From Erythrobacter sp. (GTDB lineage Bacteria; Pseudomonadota; Alphaproteobacteria; Sphingomonadales; Sphingomonadaceae), in contig NZOF01000077.1 in the NCBI GenBank assembly GCA_002695185.1, positions 4,137 to 68,136 of the forward strand: a stretch of 64,000 nucleotides of DNA. Direction: 5' to 3'. A program made the translations under genes and the position numbers. The notes under the pieces were generated by a model. That model did not search any database. It had not been told where the DNA came from and saw only the letters and a list, made by a program, of their open reading frames with translations. This document shows positions 8,037 through 17,235 of this stretch, in pieces (within the stretch, counting starts at the first letter, position 1; each line of letters starts with the position of its first letter).

Positions 8037-9455
8037 ATGCGCGAATGCACCAAATTCTATATCGATGGCCAGTGGGTCGATCCGGTTATCGAGAACACTC
8101 AGCCAGTCGAAAATCCTGCGACGGAAGAAACGATCGGTCACATCAGCTTCGGTACCAAGGCCGATGTCGACAAGGCCGTCGCCGCTGCCAGGCGCGCCTT
8201 TGAAAGCTTTAGTCAGACATCCCGGAAAGAGCGCCTTACCCTGCTGCGCGCCATTCAGGCCGAGATCGAGAACCGCAAGGAAGACCTTGCCTTGGCAGTC
8301 AGTGACGAGATGGGCGCGCCAATGAGCCTGGCGAGCGGCCCTCACGTCGGCATGCTGGCCGGCCACTGCCAGAAGACGATCGAAGTGCTCGAAAACTTCG
8401 AGTTCGAACGGCAGGATGGCAAGACGCTGCATATCTGGGAGCCGATCGGCGTGGTTGGCATGATCACCCCCTGGAACTGGCCGCTCAACCAGATCGCCTG
8501 CAAGGTCTTCCCCGCGCTGGCGACCGGCAACACCATGGTGCTGAAGCCGACCGAGATCGCCCCGTTCAACGGCTATATCTTCGCTGAAATCATGCATGCG
8601 GCTGGCGTGCCGGCCGGGGTGTTCAACCTTGTCAATGGCGATGGGCCGGGCGTGGGTGAGGCTATCAGTGGCCACCCCGATATCGACATGGTCAGCTTCA
8701 CCGGCTCGACCCGCGCGGGCGTGCTGATTGCCAAGAATGCAGCCGACACTGTGAAGCGTGTGGCGCAGGAACTGGGCGGAAAAAGTCCGAACATCGTGCT
8801 CGATGACGGTGCTTTCGCCAAATCGGTGGCCAAGGGCACCGTATCCATGATGGGCAATTCGGGCCAGACCTGCACGGCGCCCAGCCGCATGCTGGTCCCG
8901 CACGCGCGCATGGACGAAGCCAAGGCCGTGGCTAAGGAAGCTGCGGAGGGCGTCATCCCCGGCGATCCCAAGGGCAATGCGGCGATCGGTCCGGTGGTCT
9001 CTCGTACCCAGTGGGACAAGATCCAGGGCTTGATCGAAAAGGGAATCGAAGAAGGCGCGACGCTGGTTGCGGGCGGGCCCGGCAAGCCCGAAGGCCTCGA
9101 AACCGGTCACTATGTGAAGCCGACCGTATTCGCCGATGTCGATAACGACATGACCATCGCACGCGAGGAGATCTTCGGTCCCGTGCTCTGCATTCTCGGC
9201 TATGACGACTACGACGATGCCGTGCGCATCGCCAACGATACCGAATATGGTCTGGCCAGCTCGATCATGGGCGAGGATATCGAAACCGCCCACCGCCTCG
9301 CCAAACGCATCCGCGCCGGCCGGGTGACGATCAACGGCGCCCACGACATGAATGCCGCCTTCGGTGGCTACAAGAAATCGGGCAATGGCCGCGAATGGGG
9401 CGAGTGGGGCTTCCACGACTTCCTCGAGGTCAAGGCTGTGATAGGCCACTCCTGA
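8037..9455 (+). CDS. NAD(P)+-dependent aldehyde dehydrogenase family protein
   Basis: 472-residue aldehyde dehydrogenase. The general base lies in [11 protein letters not shown], the catalytic cysteine in [12 protein letters not shown], the cofactor-binding GSTRAG follows FT, and the EIFGPVL motif is present near residue 380. These enzymes oxidise aldehydes to acids in the cytoplasm. The substrate cannot be named, but its place between a methylacyl-CoA racemase and a MaoC hydratase suggests a branched or fatty aldehyde. The start has GGAGAGAC upstream. The stop overlaps the next ATG by one base (TGATG), so translation is probably coupled. Confidence 0.92.
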   Translation: MRECTKFYIDGQWVDPVIENTQPVENPATEETIGHISFGTKADVDKAVAAARRAFESFSQTSRKERLTLLRAIQAEIENRKEDLALAVSDEMGAPMSLASGPHVGMLAGHCQKTIEVLENFEFERQDGKTLHIWEPIGVVGMITPWNWPLNQIACKVFPALATGNTMVLKPTEIAPFNGYIFAEIMHAAGVPAGVFNLVNGDGPGVGEAISGHPDIDMVSFTGSTRAGVLIAKNAADTVKRVAQELGGKSPNIVLDDGAFAKSVAKGTVSMMGNSGQTCTAPSRMLVPHARMDEAKAVAKEAAEGVIPGDPKGNAAIGPVVSRTQWDKIQGLIEKGIEEGATLVAGGPGKPEGLETGHYVKPTVFADVDNDMTIAREEIFGPVLCILGYDDYDDAVRIANDTEYGLASSIMGEDIETAHRLAKRIRAGRVTINGAHDMNAAFGGYKKSGNGREWGEWGFHDFLEVKAVIGHS

Positions 9456-9901
9456 TGGCGGGCAAGTTCTTCGATGAATGGCAGGTCGGCGACAAGCTGA
9501 CCCACGAAATCCGGCGCACGGTGACGGAGGCGGACAACCTCTTCTTCACCGTGATGACTCACAACCCGCAACCGCTTCACCTCGATGCGGAGGCGGCGAA
9601 GGCAAGCGAGTTCGGGCAGATCCTCGTCAACGGGACCTTCACCTTCTCGCTGATGGTGGGGCTGAGTGTGGGTGACACCACGCTTGGAACGCTGGTCGCC
9701 AATTTGGGTTACGACAAGCTGGTGATGCCCAAGCCCGTCTTCATCGGCGATACGCTGCATGCGACAAGCGAGGTCATCGGCCTTCGTGAAAGCAAATCGC
9801 GTCCCGACACCGGGATCGTGACCTTCCTGCACGAGGCGGTGAACCAGCGCGGCGAGGTGGTGTGTCGCTGTGAACGGTCGGCACTGCTAAAAAAAGCATG
9901 A
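9455..9901 (+). CDS. MaoC family (R)-hydratase-like protein
   Basis: 148-residue single hot-dog protein of the MaoC group, which adds water to trans-2-enoyl-CoA or mesaconyl-type CoA esters. Hydratase motif: [10 protein letters not shown] near residue 41. The histidine is present, but the partner position, normally Asp in DxNPxH, reads Asn. The start is the ATG at 9455, which overlaps the aldehyde dehydrogenase stop. An in-frame upstream ATG at 9395 lies inside that gene and is unlikely. As last gene of the operon it could hydrate the product of racemase-fed beta-oxidation. The exact substrate is unknown. Confidence 0.88.
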   Translation: MAGKFFDEWQVGDKLTHEIRRTVTEADNLFFTVMTHNPQPLHLDAEAAKASEFGQILVNGTFTFSLMVGLSVGDTTLGTLVANLGYDKLVMPKPVFIGDTLHATSEVIGLRESKSRPDTGIVTFLHEAVNQRGEVVCRCERSALLKKA

Positions 9902-9919
9902 GCTAATATGCTGCCTGCA

Positions 9920-9956
9920 CCCCTTCGCCACGCTCATGCGTTGCGGGGCGAAGGGG
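9920..9956 (+). other. Hairpin overlapping the exoD ribosome-binding site
   Basis: CCCCTTCGCC (9920-9929) pairs with GGCGAAGGGG (9947-9956). Inside, ACGC pairs with GCGT around a TCAT loop. There is no T-run. The right arm contains the start of the Shine-Dalgarno GGGGAG (9953-9958) of the next gene, so the hairpin may lower exoD translation as well as ending the upstream operon. Confidence 0.55.
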
Positions 9957-9963
9957 AGAGTGC

Positions 9964-10647
9964 ATGAGCCATGACACGTCGGGCAAGGAGCCCGAAAGCG
10001 TCGAGGATGTGATCGGCGAACTCGACGATCTGGCAGCCAAGGGCGACAGCGTTTGCGTCGCCGATGTCCTCGATGATTTCGGCAAGCGCAGCTTCGGCCC
10101 GTTCATCATGCTGCCCGCGCTTCTCGAACTGACCCCGGTGGGGGCGATACCCGGAATTCCCACGTTTCTGGCCAGCGTCATCGCGCTGGTGGCAGTACAA
10201 TTGCTTCTGGGTAAGGAACACGTCTGGCTGCCCGGCTTCGTTCAGAACCGGGCCGTGGAATCCAAAAAGCTGCATAAGGGTATAACCAAGCTGCGAGGGA
10301 CCGCCCGCTGGCTGGATGAGCATAGTCGCGACCGGCTGGAACCGCTGACCAAGGGGATATGGATCAGGCTCGCCGCACTGGCGATCATCATTCTTTGCGT
10401 CACCGTGCCGCCGCTGGAAGTCGTTCCTTTTGCAAGCTCTGCTCCGATGCTCGCCATTGCCAGTATCGGATTAGCCCTGATTGTCCGCGACGGGCTGGTC
10501 ATGCTGGCCGCGCTTTTGCTAGCGGTCGCGGCGGTAAGCGGAGGAACCTATTACTATTATACTTCCGACGACGATACTGGCGATGCCGGAGGTTTAGCCT
10601 TGATCGAGCCCGGCTCACCCGTTTTGATCGCAACACGATCAGCGTAA
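9964..10647 (+). CDS. ExoD family membrane protein
   Basis: 227-residue inner-membrane protein of the ExoD family, linked in rhizobia to exopolysaccharide production. The molecular activity is unknown. Family signatures seen: an N-terminal soluble part (residues 1-40), then FGPFIMLPALLELTPVGAIPGIP at about 43-65 as the first hydrophobic hairpin, an amphipathic middle, and three more hydrophobic segments from about 130 to 200. The C-terminal tail after SGGTYYYY is polar and atypical. Start ATG follows GGGGAGAG by 5 bases. It stands alone on the plus strand between the acyl-CoA operon and ftsH. Confidence 0.85.
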   Translation: MSHDTSGKEPESVEDVIGELDDLAAKGDSVCVADVLDDFGKRSFGPFIMLPALLELTPVGAIPGIPTFLASVIALVAVQLLLGKEHVWLPGFVQNRAVESKKLHKGITKLRGTARWLDEHSRDRLEPLTKGIWIRLAALAIIILCVTVPPLEVVPFASSAPMLAIASIGLALIVRDGLVMLAALLLAVAAVSGGTYYYYTSDDDTGDAGGLALIEPGSPVLIATRSA

Positions 10648-10737
10648 TCGGAAATAAGCGCAAATCGGTAGCGTGCTAAACTTGCCATTCAGCCCCGTGC
10701 GCCTACATTCCTCTGCATAGGAAAGGATTGCCCTGCA

Positions 10738-12708
10738 ATGCGCGACGACAACGACAATTCGAACCCGGAACCGGAAGGCAATGGTCCCAACCCGTGGATC
10801 AAGAGCCTGCTGGTATGGGGCGGAATTTTCCTCGGCCTGCTGCTGGTCGTCTCTATGTACGGTGGTGGCGGATCCGCTTCGGGTACCCAGCTGCTTTATT
10901 CCGACTTCAAGGAAAAGGTTGCCGAAGGGTCGATCAAGTCGGTGGAGATCGCCAATGATCGCATCACCGGTCAGACCACCAGTGGGGAAGCGTTCAATAC
11001 CGTCCCTGTGCCGGATGACACCACGCTGACCCCGCTGCTCGAAGCGAATGGCGTCGAATTTTCAGGCAAGGAAGCCGATAACGGCAGCCTGCTGATCTAT
11101 GCCCTTATTAACATCCTGCCCTTCCTGCTCATCCTCGGCATTGCGTTCTTCGCCTTGCGCCAGGTCCAAAAGGGTGGCGGTGCAGGCGGCGCGATGGGCT
11201 TCGGCAAATCGAAGGCCAAGATGCTTACCGAAAAGCAGGGCCGTGTAACGTTCGCAGACGTTGCGGGCATCGACGAGGCGCGCGAAGAACTCGAAGAAAT
11301 CGTCGAATTCCTCAAGGATCCGAGCCGCTTCTCCAAGCTGGGCGGCCAGATTCCCAAGGGCGCGCTGCTGGTCGGTTCGCCCGGTACGGGTAAAACCCTT
11401 CTCGCACGCGCAATCGCGGGCGAAGCAGGCGTTCCGTTCTTCACCATTTCAGGCTCGGACTTCGTCGAAATGTTCGTCGGCGTCGGTGCCAGCCGCGTGC
11501 GCGACATGTTCGAACAGGCGAAGAAGAACGCGCCGTGCATTCTCTTCATCGACGAAATCGATGCGGTTGGCCGCAGCCGCGGCCATGGCCTTGGCAATTC
11601 GAACGACGAACGCGAGCAGACGCTGAACCAGCTGCTGGTCGAAATGGACGGCTTCGAGGCGAACGAAGGCATCATCATCATCGCCGCAACCAACCGTCCC
11701 GACGTGCTGGACCCCGCGTTGCTGCGCCCGGGCCGGTTCGACCGTCAGGTCGTGGTGCCGGTGCCCGATATCGATGGCCGCGAAAAGATACTCGCCGTGC
11801 ACATGAAGAAGCTGCCTCTGGCGCCTGACGTCAATCCGCGCACCATTGCGCGCGGTACGCCGGGCTTCTCCGGCGCGGACCTTGCCAATCTGTGTAACGA
11901 AGCTGCTCTGCTGGCTGCGCGCCGCAACAAACGGCTCGTCGCCATGCAGGAATTCGAAGATGCGAAGGACAAGGTCATGATGGGTGCGGAACGGCGCTCC
12001 ATGGTCATGACCGAAGACGAAAAGAAGATGACTGCCTATCACGAGGCAGGCCATGCGCTGGTCAGCCTCAACGAGCCGGCATCGGACCCGATCCACAAGG
12101 CCACCATCATCCCACGCGGCCGTGCGCTCGGCATGGTGATGCGCCTGCCCGAACGGGACAGCTATTCGTACCATCGCGACAAGATGCATGCGAACCTTGC
12201 CGTGGCCATGGGTGGCCGCGTGGCCGAGGAAATCATCTTCGGGCACGACAAGGTGTCGAGCGGCGCATCGGGCGACATCCAGTATGCGACCGACCTGGCC
12301 CGCAACATGGTGACCAAATGGGGCATGAGCGACAAGCTCGGACCGCTTCAATACGAGCAGAGCCAGGAAGGCTATCTCGGCATGGGCCAGACGGCGCGAA
12401 CCATGTCGGGCGGCGAGACCAACAAGTTGATCGATGAAGAGATCAAGCGGCTGGTCGAGGATGGCCTTGCCCGCGCAAAGGCCGTTCTTAGCGATCAGGA
12501 GGACAAGCTCCACCTGCTTGCCCAGGCGATGCTCGAATATGAAACGCTGACCGGTGACGAGATCGATCAGTTGATGAAGAACGGAAAGATCGATCGTCCG
12601 GATGAGCCTAAGGGACCGGTATCGGTTTCCCAGCCCGGAGGGAGCACTGTTCCCAAGGCAGGGAAGAAGTTCGGCGGTACCGGAGAAGGGGCTCCCGCAG
12701 GGGCCTGA
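10738..12708 (+). CDS. ftsH: ATP-dependent zinc metalloprotease FtsH
   Basis: 656-residue membrane AAA protease that degrades unassembled membrane proteins and regulators. Two transmembrane segments (about 21-40 and 119-140) enclose a periplasmic domain. Walker A is GSPGTGKT at 213-220, with Ser where Pro is usual. Walker B is ILFIDEID near 268-275, the SRH carries [19 protein letters not shown], and the zinc site is HEAGH at 435-439. The length is normal for alphaproteobacteria. AGGA lies close to the ATG. A strong hairpin terminator follows, so it is probably monocistronic. The usual tilS neighbour is not here. Confidence 0.98.
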   Translation: MRDDNDNSNPEPEGNGPNPWIKSLLVWGGIFLGLLLVVSMYGGGGSASGTQLLYSDFKEKVAEGSIKSVEIANDRITGQTTSGEAFNTVPVPDDTTLTPLLEANGVEFSGKEADNGSLLIYALINILPFLLILGIAFFALRQVQKGGGAGGAMGFGKSKAKMLTEKQGRVTFADVAGIDEAREELEEIVEFLKDPSRFSKLGGQIPKGALLVGSPGTGKTLLARAIAGEAGVPFFTISGSDFVEMFVGVGASRVRDMFEQAKKNAPCILFIDEIDAVGRSRGHGLGNSNDEREQTLNQLLVEMDGFEANEGIIIIAATNRPDVLDPALLRPGRFDRQVVVPVPDIDGREKILAVHMKKLPLAPDVNPRTIARGTPGFSGADLANLCNEAALLAARRNKRLVAMQEFEDAKDKVMMGAERRSMVMTEDEKKMTAYHEAGHALVSLNEPASDPIHKATIIPRGRALGMVMRLPERDSYSYHRDKMHANLAVAMGGRVAEEIIFGHDKVSSGASGDIQYATDLARNMVTKWGMSDKLGPLQYEQSQEGYLGMGQTARTMSGGETNKLIDEEIKRLVEDGLARAKAVLSDQEDKLHLLAQAMLEYETLTGDEIDQLMKNGKIDRPDEPKGPVSVSQPGGSTVPKAGKKFGGTGEGAPAGA

Positions 12709-12727
12709 TCGTCTGCGCCAGAGAATT

Positions 12728-12766
12728 AAAGGGGCGTCGTACGGGAAACCGTCGGCGCCCTTTTTG
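12728..12766 (+). terminator. ftsH terminator
   Basis: GGGCGTCG (12732-12739) pairs with CGGCGCCC (12753-12760). An inner ACGG-GAAA-CCGT hairpin with a GNRA tetraloop stacks on it, and TTTTT follows. It starts 20 bases after the ftsH stop. Confidence 0.88.
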
Positions 12767-12819
12767 CGTTCAACACCCACAACACCGGCGCGGCATGCGC
12801 CACCTATGAGGATTTGAAT

Positions 12820-13119
12820 ATGAAACGCCTTATCGCGATTGCTTTTACCGCTGCGACGCTGACCGGTCTTGGAGCTTGTTCCGAAAAGACTCAGGCCGAT
12901 GCATCGAAAACCGCAGAACTTGCCGGTGACGACATCGAAGCCAATGCGGCTGTGGTCGGGGAAGTCTTGGAAGACGGTACGCGAAAGGCGGCTGGCGCAG
13001 TCAGTGAAGGAGCCGCCAATCTCGAACGTAGCATCGAAGAAGGTGACAAGGAAACTCCGGGCCCGGCACCGATCCTGGGCGACGAACTCAACCGCGACGA
13101 AGCCGACAATAACAATTAA
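12820..13119 (+). CDS. Small lipoprotein, unknown function
   Basis: 99-residue protein with a lipoprotein signal peptide: MKRLIAIAFTAATLTG then lipobox LGAC, with the acylated Cys at about residue 20. The mature part is acidic and predicted helical (KTAELAGDDIEANAAVVGEVL), ending in a polar DEADNNN. The ATG at 12820 has GAGG 8 bases upstream; a TTG two codons earlier is less likely. It could resemble entericidin-like or other small stress lipoproteins, but I do not recognise a family. It converges on the DUF3667 gene, separated by one base. Confidence 0.75.
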   Translation: MKRLIAIAFTAATLTGLGACSEKTQADASKTAELAGDDIEANAAVVGEVLEDGTRKAAGAVSEGAANLERSIEEGDKETPGPAPILGDELNRDEADNNN

Positions 13120-13120
13120 A

Positions 13121-14269
13121 TCAGAAAGCGCCGAGGACCAGCAAGAGGTTCAGGAACAGCACGCCGATAATGTTGATGAAAATCAGCAGGATCGACAGCC
13201 TCCAGAACGCTGAAAACCGCGAAAGCGAATAGGCGCCGCGCAGCTGCTTGTAGATATGTATGGGTGGTATCAGCAGGAGCAGGTTTCCACCTAGCCAGCC
13301 GATCAGTCCTGTCTTGAAGAGCACCGAAAAAGCAATGAAAAACAGCGACATGAAGGCGATGGAGTACGTGACGAAAATCGCGTGATCGTAAGCGCGAAAG
13401 CCTGGCTTCCAGAAGAATAGAAGCCAGACGAACGGGATGGAAATGGGGATCAGCAGCCAGCTGAACTTATAGCCATTCGCCTGCAGCTTGTAGAGCATCA
13501 GGCCCGGGTTGGTGTTCCACTTCTCTATCACCTTGTCGATGAAAGCGATGCCCGTGTTAATGTCTGCTACGCTGGTATTTACCTTCACGACATCGCGTTC
13601 ACGCAGGTCGTGAAACTCGGCCAGGTTACGTTCCGTCGTCGCGAGTTCTTCTTCCAGCTCTTCACGGTCGGCCTCGGTGGAGGCGATATCCTCTTCGATC
13701 TCCGCGCGTTCCTCTTCCGTCGCCGCTTCTCTTTGCTCGGTGAGCTCCGCCAGCTCTGTAGTTGTCTCCGACAATCTGGTGCGCAGATCGTCGCGATCGC
13801 TGGCCATATTCTCTTCGATTTCGGAGAATGTATGCGCAATGCTCGCGTCGGTCATAAAGTTGGTCGGGGCAGTGAGGCCGATGACCTGGAACACGGCGAA
13901 CATGGCGAAGACCGTGAACAGGAAAAGCGCCATCGGCGATACGAAGCGCGCGCGTTCACCCTCGATATATCGGCGCGTCAATTCGCCGGGTTTGAGTGCG
14001 AGTTTGGGGAGCGTCTTCCAGGTCTTGCCTTCGAAGTGCAGGGCACCATGCAACAGATCGTGCATGAAAGCGCCGATCGTGCGGTGCAGGTGCGCTTTCT
14101 GACCGCAGCTGTGACAGTGCGAGCCGAGCAGTTCGGTGCCGCAATTGCGGCACTCCCCTTCGGCGAAGTGCCCGTCTTTCAGATCTTCGCTCTTGGTCCG
14201 GCCATCAATGGCCTTGGCGAAAAGTCCGCCTTCCACTGCCGTGCCAAATGCGTCACCAAAATCGCTCAT
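13121..14269 (-). CDS. DUF3667 membrane protein with zinc ribbon and coiled coil
   Basis: 382-residue DUF3667-type protein. An N-terminal zinc ribbon is visible as CRNCG...CHSCGQ (about residues 40-58). Then come the family block KTWKTLPKLALKPGELTRRYIEGERARFVSPMALFLF with a first membrane segment, a long Glu-rich coiled coil (about 145-225) rich in EEERAEIEEDIAS-type repeats, and four C-terminal membrane segments (about 265-380). The function is unknown. The coiled coil between membrane segments would lie on one side of the membrane as a stalk. The start ATG is preceded by a purine-rich GGGG tract. It converges on the small lipoprotein. Confidence 0.8.
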   Translation of the reverse strand: MSDFGDAFGTAVEGGLFAKAIDGRTKSEDLKDGHFAEGECRNCGTELLGSHCHSCGQKAHLHRTIGAFMHDLLHGALHFEGKTWKTLPKLALKPGELTRRYIEGERARFVSPMALFLFTVFAMFAVFQVIGLTAPTNFMTDASIAHTFSEIEENMASDRDDLRTRLSETTTELAELTEQREAATEEERAEIEEDIASTEADREELEEELATTERNLAEFHDLRERDVVKVNTSVADINTGIAFIDKVIEKWNTNPGLMLYKLQANGYKFSWLLIPISIPFVWLLFFWKPGFRAYDHAIFVTYSIAFMSLFFIAFSVLFKTGLIGWLGGNLLLLIPPIHIYKQLRGAYSLSRFSAFWRLSILLIFINIIGVLFLNLLLVLGAF

Positions 14270-14373
14270 CGAAACCCCCTGCGACTTGAATGCCCTTAAT
14301 GGAACCGGGGCTCAAGGCCAATTGTGCGGGGTTATCTCTTGCAGTCGTATTCGTCTCTTGCGAATAGATTGGA

Positions 14374-15165
14374 GTGTATACCATCGATCCTCACGCCGAA
14401 TTCGCAGGCTTTGGCATCGTTGCGGCCGTCTTTGGCATTTTTGCGCTGATCGAATTCGTGGCCCCCATGCGCGCGCCTATCAGGGGAAAGCGCTGGATCA
14501 CCAATGTGCTGCTTTTCGCTATCGACACGTTGGTGGTCCGGCTGGGCGTGCCGCTGCTGATGGTCGGCACGGCAGCTGTGGTGGCGGAGAGAGGCTGGGG
14601 TCTTCTCCACGTGATCCAGCTACCTTCCTGGGCAGGTATCCTCTTTGCCATCGTCGCGCTCGATCTGGCGCTCTATTTCCAGCACTGGGCAACGCACCGG
14701 GTTCCCGCTTTGTGGCGGCTGCATAAGGTTCATCATTCCGATCCGGCCTTCGACGTCACGACTGCAGCCCGGTTCCACCCGATCGAAATCGGTCTCAGCA
14801 TGCTGTTCAAGATGACCGTCGTTGCAGCCCTGGGCCTTCCCGTGCTTGGTGTTTTCCTTTTCGAAGTGGTCTTCAATGTCGCCACGCTCTTCATCCATGC
14901 CAATTTCTCATTGCCGAGGTCTCTTGAGCGCCCGGTTCGGTCGGTTCTGGTGACCCCGGATATGCACCGCATCCACCATTCCTCCATCCGCCGCGAGACG
15001 AACAGCAATTACGGCACGCTCCTTTCCGGCTGGGACCGCGCCTTTCGCACATATGTGGGGGAAGCGGAGAAGGGGCAGGGCGCGATCCAAATCGGCCTGG
15101 AGCCTTATCAGGACGAGCGGCCACACCGGCTGGGTTGGAGCCTGCTGCTTCCGTTCAAGAGCTAA
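14374..15165 (+). CDS. Sterol desaturase / fatty acid hydroxylase family protein
   Basis: 263-residue integral membrane di-iron enzyme of the fatty acid hydroxylase superfamily. The histidine clusters are HWATH (about 108-112), HKVHH (about 120-124) and HRIHH (about 199-203), with hydrophobic segments before and between. Such enzymes hydroxylate or desaturate lipids; carotenoid or hopanoid/sphingolipid roles are possible in this group, but none can be assigned. The start is the GTG at 14374, which has only a weak site overlapping GGAG; an in-frame stop lies nine bases upstream, so little N-terminal extension is possible. It is divergent from the DUF3667 gene. Confidence 0.85.
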   Translation: MYTIDPHAEFAGFGIVAAVFGIFALIEFVAPMRAPIRGKRWITNVLLFAIDTLVVRLGVPLLMVGTAAVVAERGWGLLHVIQLPSWAGILFAIVALDLALYFQHWATHRVPALWRLHKVHHSDPAFDVTTAARFHPIEIGLSMLFKMTVVAALGLPVLGVFLFEVVFNVATLFIHANFSLPRSLERPVRSVLVTPDMHRIHHSSIRRETNSNYGTLLSGWDRAFRTYVGEAEKGQGAIQIGLEPYQDERPHRLGWSLLLPFKS

Positions 15166-15233
15166 TCGGGACCTCCGTCGCCACGGAACATAATTAGAAC
15201 ATGCACGTTGGTCTGGTAAAGGAGACATGCATT

Positions 15234-15467
15234 ATGACTGCCACCATGCCGAGCGAGCATCCCAAGTCCGACCCCGTATCCAATGCCGAAAAGGATCCCG
15301 AGAACTGGGCCACCGGCGATGAGCGTATGACGGGCGCCCAGGCGAGTTACCTCAAGACCTTGTCGGAAGAGGCTGGAAATCCCGAAGCCTACGATCCCGA
15401 GCTAACCAAGGCCGAGGCATCGCAGCGTATCGACAAGCTGCAGGCCGAGACTGGCCGGGGTCAGTAA
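15234..15467 (+). CDS. DUF3072 family protein
   Basis: 77-residue acidic, hydrophilic protein matching the DUF3072 pattern: KDPENWATGDERMTGAQASYLKTLSEEAG followed by LTKAEASQRIDKLQAETGRG. No signal peptide or membrane segment. This C-terminal 'SAP-like' helix pair (TKAEAS-IDKLQ) suggests a small nucleic-acid or protein binding fold, which is inference only. The ATG has GGAGA 8 bases upstream. The gene ends just before a bidirectional terminator shared with rpoZ. Confidence 0.8.
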   Translation: MTATMPSEHPKSDPVSNAEKDPENWATGDERMTGAQASYLKTLSEEAGNPEAYDPELTKAEASQRIDKLQAETGRGQ

Positions 15468-15480
15468 CAGGCCCGAAACG

Positions 15481-15513
15481 AAAAAGGCCGCCCCGATAGG
15501 GAGCGGCCTTTTT
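15481..15513. terminator. Bidirectional terminator between DUF3072 gene and rpoZ
   Basis: AAAAAGGCCGC (15481-15491) is the exact inverse of GCGGCCTTTTT (15503-15513), with an 11-nt loop. T-runs on both strands suit both convergent genes. Confidence 0.9.
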
Positions 15514-15533
15514 CATGTCCGAATGCTGTAGGA

Positions 15534-15878
15534 TCAGCCTTCGTAATCGGATCCGATCGAAGTCGAGCGGGTCGGCGCAGAGGCGGTGATCCGCAGCGCT
15601 TCGGCCGACTGGCTGAGCGAGCCGACTTCATCCATCTCGTCGTCATCGTCCGGCAGGATCTTCTGCAGATTGGTTACGGCTGCTTCCTGGAGGTCCTTCG
15701 GCTTCACCGTCTGCTCTGCGATTTCGCGCAGGGCAACGACCGGATTCTTGTCACGGTCACGTTCGAGAGTGATCTCTGCACCGCCGGAAATCTCGCGGGC
15801 CCGCTGGGCAGCCAGCAGGACGAGATCGAAACGGTTGGGGACCTTGTCTACACAATCTTCGACGGTAACGCGCGCCAT
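15534..15878 (-). CDS. rpoZ: RNA polymerase omega subunit
   Basis: 114-residue omega subunit, which aids assembly of RNA polymerase beta'. The family start [29 protein letters not shown] is clear, followed by [13 protein letters not shown]. The acidic alphaproteobacterial tail contains a DDDDEMDE cluster. The ATG at 15878 has GGAG 5 bases upstream; the GTG two codons earlier is less likely. spoT/rel, the usual neighbour in some relatives, is not next to it here. It is convergent with the DUF3072 gene. Confidence 0.97.
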   Translation of the reverse strand: MARVTVEDCVDKVPNRFDLVLLAAQRAREISGGAEITLERDRDKNPVVALREIAEQTVKPKDLQEAAVTNLQKILPDDDDEMDEVGSLSQSAEALRITASAPTRSTSIGSDYEG

Positions 15879-15991
15879 GGGCACTCCGATGCAATTAATT
15901 CGAGAATCTCGGAAAGCGGGTCAGATACGGATCAAGGGCGAACAAGTCAAGGATTTGCGCCATGTGCTGAGCGCGCTAAGGCTGTGGCCTC

Positions 15992-17179
15992 ATGGCAGAT
16001 GCAGCAACCGCAAACACGCCCACGGACTATCGTGACCCGCCACCTTTCGAGGTGCAGGCGCAGGGACAGTCTCTCACTTTCTATCCGGCGGGAAAAGACC
16101 GGCGCGATGCGCTGATGGATCTGGTGCGTTCTGCCAAAACCACCCTCGACGTATGTTTCTATATCTTTGCCGAAGACAGCATCTCGATCGAGCTGAGGGA
16201 CGCCTTGTGCGAGGCTGCATCGCGCGGCGTTAAAGTCACGCTTATCATCGACCGCTTTGGCGCTTCGGCGACCGATGAATTTCTCAAACCGCTCGTCGAC
16301 TGCGGCGGCACGTTTCTCTGCTTCAGTCCGCGCTGGTCCATGCGCTATCTCATCCGCAATCATCAAAAGATGGTTATTGCCGATAACGAACGCGCCATGT
16401 TCGGCGGCTTCAACATCGAAGACGATTATTTCGCGCCGCCCGAAAGAAACGGCTGGAATGATATTGGCATCCGCATCGAAGGCGACGCGGTTCAGGGGCT
16501 GACCGACTGGTTCGGGCGCCTGCACGACTGGACCGACGATGACGACGCGCATTTCAAGGAGATCAAGCGCACGGTCCGCGATTGGGAATGGACCTCGCAG
16601 AATGGGCATGCCCGATGGCTTGTCGGCGGTCCGACTCGCGGCTTGTCGACATGGGCGCGGTGCGTCACCCAAGACCTGAAAGAAGGTGAGAAACTCGACA
16701 TCTTCATGGCCTATTTCTCGCCGCCCTACACGCTGCTCAAGCGGATCGCACGCGTCGCGAAAAAGGGCGAGACGCGGCTTCTGATGGCGGCGAAAAGCGA
16801 TAATGGGGCAACGATCGGTGCGACCCGGTCACTCTATTCCTATCTGCTCAAGCGCGGCGCGAAGATCTGGGAATTCTCGCCCTGCAAGCTGCACACCAAG
16901 CTGCTCGTCCTCGATGACGCGGTCTATGTCGGCAGCGCCAATTTCGACATGCGCAGCCTTTATCTCAATCTCGAGATCATGCTGCGGATCGAGGATAAGG
17001 TACTTGCCGAACGGATGCGCGAATTCGTGTCCGGCCATATCGAAGCTTCGGAACGTATCACCCCCGAGCTTCACAAAAAGCGCGCGACGCCGTGGAACCG
17101 CATTCGCTGGTGGGCAGGCTGGGTGCTTGTCTCGGTCATCGATTACACGGTCGCGCGGCGAACCAATCTGGGCTTCTGA
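15992..17179 (+). CDS. Phospholipase D / cardiolipin synthase family protein
   Basis: 395-residue protein with two HKD motifs: H124-x-K126-x4-D131 (HQKMVIAD), followed by GGFN, and HTKLLVLD near residue 303, followed by GSANFDMRS. The pair of motifs and the ...SANFD... signature resemble cardiolipin synthase or other phosphatidyl-transferases. Unlike classic ClsA, no N-terminal double membrane anchor is seen; the only hydrophobic stretch is near the C terminus (WWAGWVLVSVIDY). It probably acts at the inner membrane on phospholipid head groups. A small lipoprotein gene follows after about 55 bases. Confidence 0.88.
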   Translation: MADAATANTPTDYRDPPPFEVQAQGQSLTFYPAGKDRRDALMDLVRSAKTTLDVCFYIFAEDSISIELRDALCEAASRGVKVTLIIDRFGASATDEFLKPLVDCGGTFLCFSPRWSMRYLIRNHQKMVIADNERAMFGGFNIEDDYFAPPERNGWNDIGIRIEGDAVQGLTDWFGRLHDWTDDDDAHFKEIKRTVRDWEWTSQNGHARWLVGGPTRGLSTWARCVTQDLKEGEKLDIFMAYFSPPYTLLKRIARVAKKGETRLLMAAKSDNGATIGATRSLYSYLLKRGAKIWEFSPCKLHTKLLVLDDAVYVGSANFDMRSLYLNLEIMLRIEDKVLAERMREFVSGHIEASERITPELHKKRATPWNRIRWWAGWVLVSVIDYTVARRTNLGF

Positions 17180-17235
17180 TACCTGCACGGAACATTCGCC
17201 CCATTAAAGGCGTAGGCTGCGAAAAGGAGATTTCG

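Noticed and set aside
7548..9449. A 633-codon open frame on the minus strand opposite the racemase and aldehyde dehydrogenase genes
   Set aside because: It mirrors two well-conserved enzymes. High-GC codon use commonly leaves the opposite strand open; the predicted protein is His/Ala rich and matches nothing.
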